DNA of 64,000 nt from Paracoccaceae bacterium (GTDB lineage Bacteria > Pseudomonadota > Alphaproteobacteria > Rhodobacterales > Rhodobacteraceae). Position numbers and translations under genes: made by a program. Below the pieces are notes generated by a model. It ran no database searches and was not told the origin of the DNA. It saw only the letters and a program-made list of their open reading frames with translations. Each line of letters opens with the position of its first letter. Position 1 is the stretch's first letter. Location of the stretch: positions 62,001-126,000 of the forward strand of contig WRPH01000001.1 in NCBI GenBank assembly GCA_009773375.1, in the 5' to 3' direction. Of the stretch, positions 62,800 to 64,000 are shown one piece after another.

Positions 62800-63861
62800 C
62801 TATTCGCTGAACAGATGCGCCTCTGACGCGGTGAAGGTCAGGCCGATTTCGGTGCCAATCGGAAAGATCGCATCGCGGGCCAGTGCCGCGATCAGCGGCT
62901 TGCCGTTCGACAGCGTCACCTCGATCACGGTTTCCGCGCCCAGCCGTTCGGTCAGCGCGACCTTGCCATGCAACTGCCCGGCCCCTTCGGCAGGCGTCAG
63001 GTATTGCGGGCGAATGCCCAGCCGCGCCTTGCCGCCGACGCTGTAGCTGCCGGTTTTCGCCTCGATCTCCACCGGCTCCAGCGCGGAGTTGGCAACGGTG
63101 ATCTTGTTGCCGTTCACCGCTTTCACCTCGACATCCAGAAAGTTCATCGACGGCGAGCCGAGGAAGCCCGCGACAAAGGCATTGGCCGGGCGATGATACA
63201 GCTCCATCGGGGAACCGATCTGCTGCACCAGACCATCTTTCAGCACGACGATCTTGTCGGCCAGCGTCATCGCTTCAACCTGATCATGCGTCACATAGAT
63301 CATCGTGGCACCCAGCGCCTTGTGCAGCTTGCCGATCTCCATCCGCATATCCATCCGCAAGGCAGCGTCGAGGTTCGACAGTGGCTCGTCAAACAGGAAC
63401 ACCTCGGGCTTGCGCACGATGGCTCGGCCAATTGCAACGCGCTGACGCTGACCGCCGGAAAGCTGGCTGGGGCGGCGATCCAGCAGATGTTCCATCTGCA
63501 GAATGCGGGCGGCCTCGGCCACCTTGGCGTCTTTGACCTCTTTGCTGTCGCCGGCAATCGTCAGCCCGAAGGCGACGTTTTCGCGCACCGTCATATGCGG
63601 GAAAATCGCGTAAGACTGGAACACCATCGCCACACCGCGTTCCTTCGGCGGCAGATCGTTGACCACGCGGCCAGCGATGTTCAGCTCGCCGCTGGTGATA
63701 TCCTCCAGCCCGGCGATCATCCGCAGCAGGGTGGACTTGCCGCAGCCGGACGGCCCGACGAACACCACGAACTCGCCGTCTTCGATGGTGATATCGACGC
63801 CCTTGATCACATGGGCATTGCCGTAGCTTTTCTTCAAACCTTTCAGGGTGATGCTGGCCAT
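62800..63861 (-). CDS. sugar ABC transporter ATP-binding protein (UgpC/MalK family)
   Basis: VGPSGCGKSTLLRMIAGLEDITSGEL; LSGGQRQRVAIGRAIVRKPEVFLFDEPLSNLDAALRMDMRMEI. Confidence 0.95.
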   Translation of the reverse strand: MASITLKGLKKSYGNAHVIKGVDITIEDGEFVVFVGPSGCGKSTLLRMIAGLEDITSGELNIAGRVVNDLPPKERGVAMVFQSYAIFPHMTVRENVAFGLTIAGDSKEVKDAKVAEAARILQMEHLLDRRPSQLSGGQRQRVAIGRAIVRKPEVFLFDEPLSNLDAALRMDMRMEIGKLHKALGATMIYVTHDQVEAMTLADKIVVLKDGLVQQIGSPMELYHRPANAFVAGFLGSPSMNFLDVEVKAVNGNKITVANSALEPVEIEAKTGSYSVGGKARLGIRPQYLTPAEGAGQLHGKVALTERLGAETVIEVTLSNGKPLIAALARDAIFPIGTEIGLTFTASEAHLFSE

Positions 63862-63864
63862 GAT

Positions 63865-64000
63865 CTACTCCGCCGCCTTGGCTGTGGGTTGCACATGCAG
63901 CAGGCCATCGGGGCCAACCACAATCGGTTCCGGGTCCATCACATAGCCGCCGAACTTGTCCTTGCCGCCATCGGCAAAGCCCAGAATCACCAGCCCATCC
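63865..64000 (-). CDS. C-terminal end of an unidentified upstream gene (runs off window)
   Basis: Reverse strand ...DGLVILGFADGGKDKFGGYVMDPEPIVVGPDGLLHVQPTAKAAE*. Confidence 0.5.
   Translation of the reverse strand, partial: DGLVILGFADGGKDKFGGYVMDPEPIVVGPDGLLHVQPTAKAAE

Overview
This 64-kb window is typical GC-rich alphaproteobacterial chromosome, most like Rhodobacteraceae judging by protein content and gene order. That assignment is by recognition, not by search. I see no CRISPR array, transposase, integrase, rRNA or prophage. Main blocks: (1) housekeeping and mixed genes at 1-13.4 kb (map fragment, MoCF-domain protein, OmpA, LysR, M23 peptidase, GH3 beta-glucosidase, fadH, gpx, a GntR-type LacI regulator); (2) the replication region gyrB / LysE / VOC / recF / dnaN / dnaA / rpsT, followed by mutM-ubiE-ubiB; (3) a flagellar cluster at 26.0-38.4 kb (flgD, fliK, flgJ-like, flagellin, flaF, flbT, DUF1217, fliI, flgB-C-fliE-fliQ-flgF-G-A-H-fliL); (4) an aromatic catabolic island at 38.4-54.6 kb that appears to encode a hydroxyquinol (resorcinol-type) pathway: IclR, pcaIJF, two FAD hydroxylases, maleylacetate reductase, LysR, a tautomerase-like small protein, an intradiol dioxygenase, a Liv-type ABC importer and TetR; (5) folC, accD, mtaB, dapF, a membrane/AI-2E module, MarR and a UgpC-type ABC ATPase. 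There are two tRNAs, Arg(CCT) and Lys(TTT). The most unusual non-coding signal is a three-copy composite intergenic element. It has a 16-bp near-palindrome TGTCCRCRYGYGGACA, a fixed 50/51-nt gap, then GTTAAC. Two copies continue after 19/20 nt into AGGTAGGGTGCGTG palindromes, and both of those sit directly after a stop codon. Two exact TTGAT-N4-ATCAA (FNR/FnrL-type) sites, a 20/23 repeated box linking two promoter regions of the aromatic island, a perfect IclR-type inverted repeat and a 14/16 match to the E. coli GntR operator are also notable. All coordinates and alignments were done by eye.
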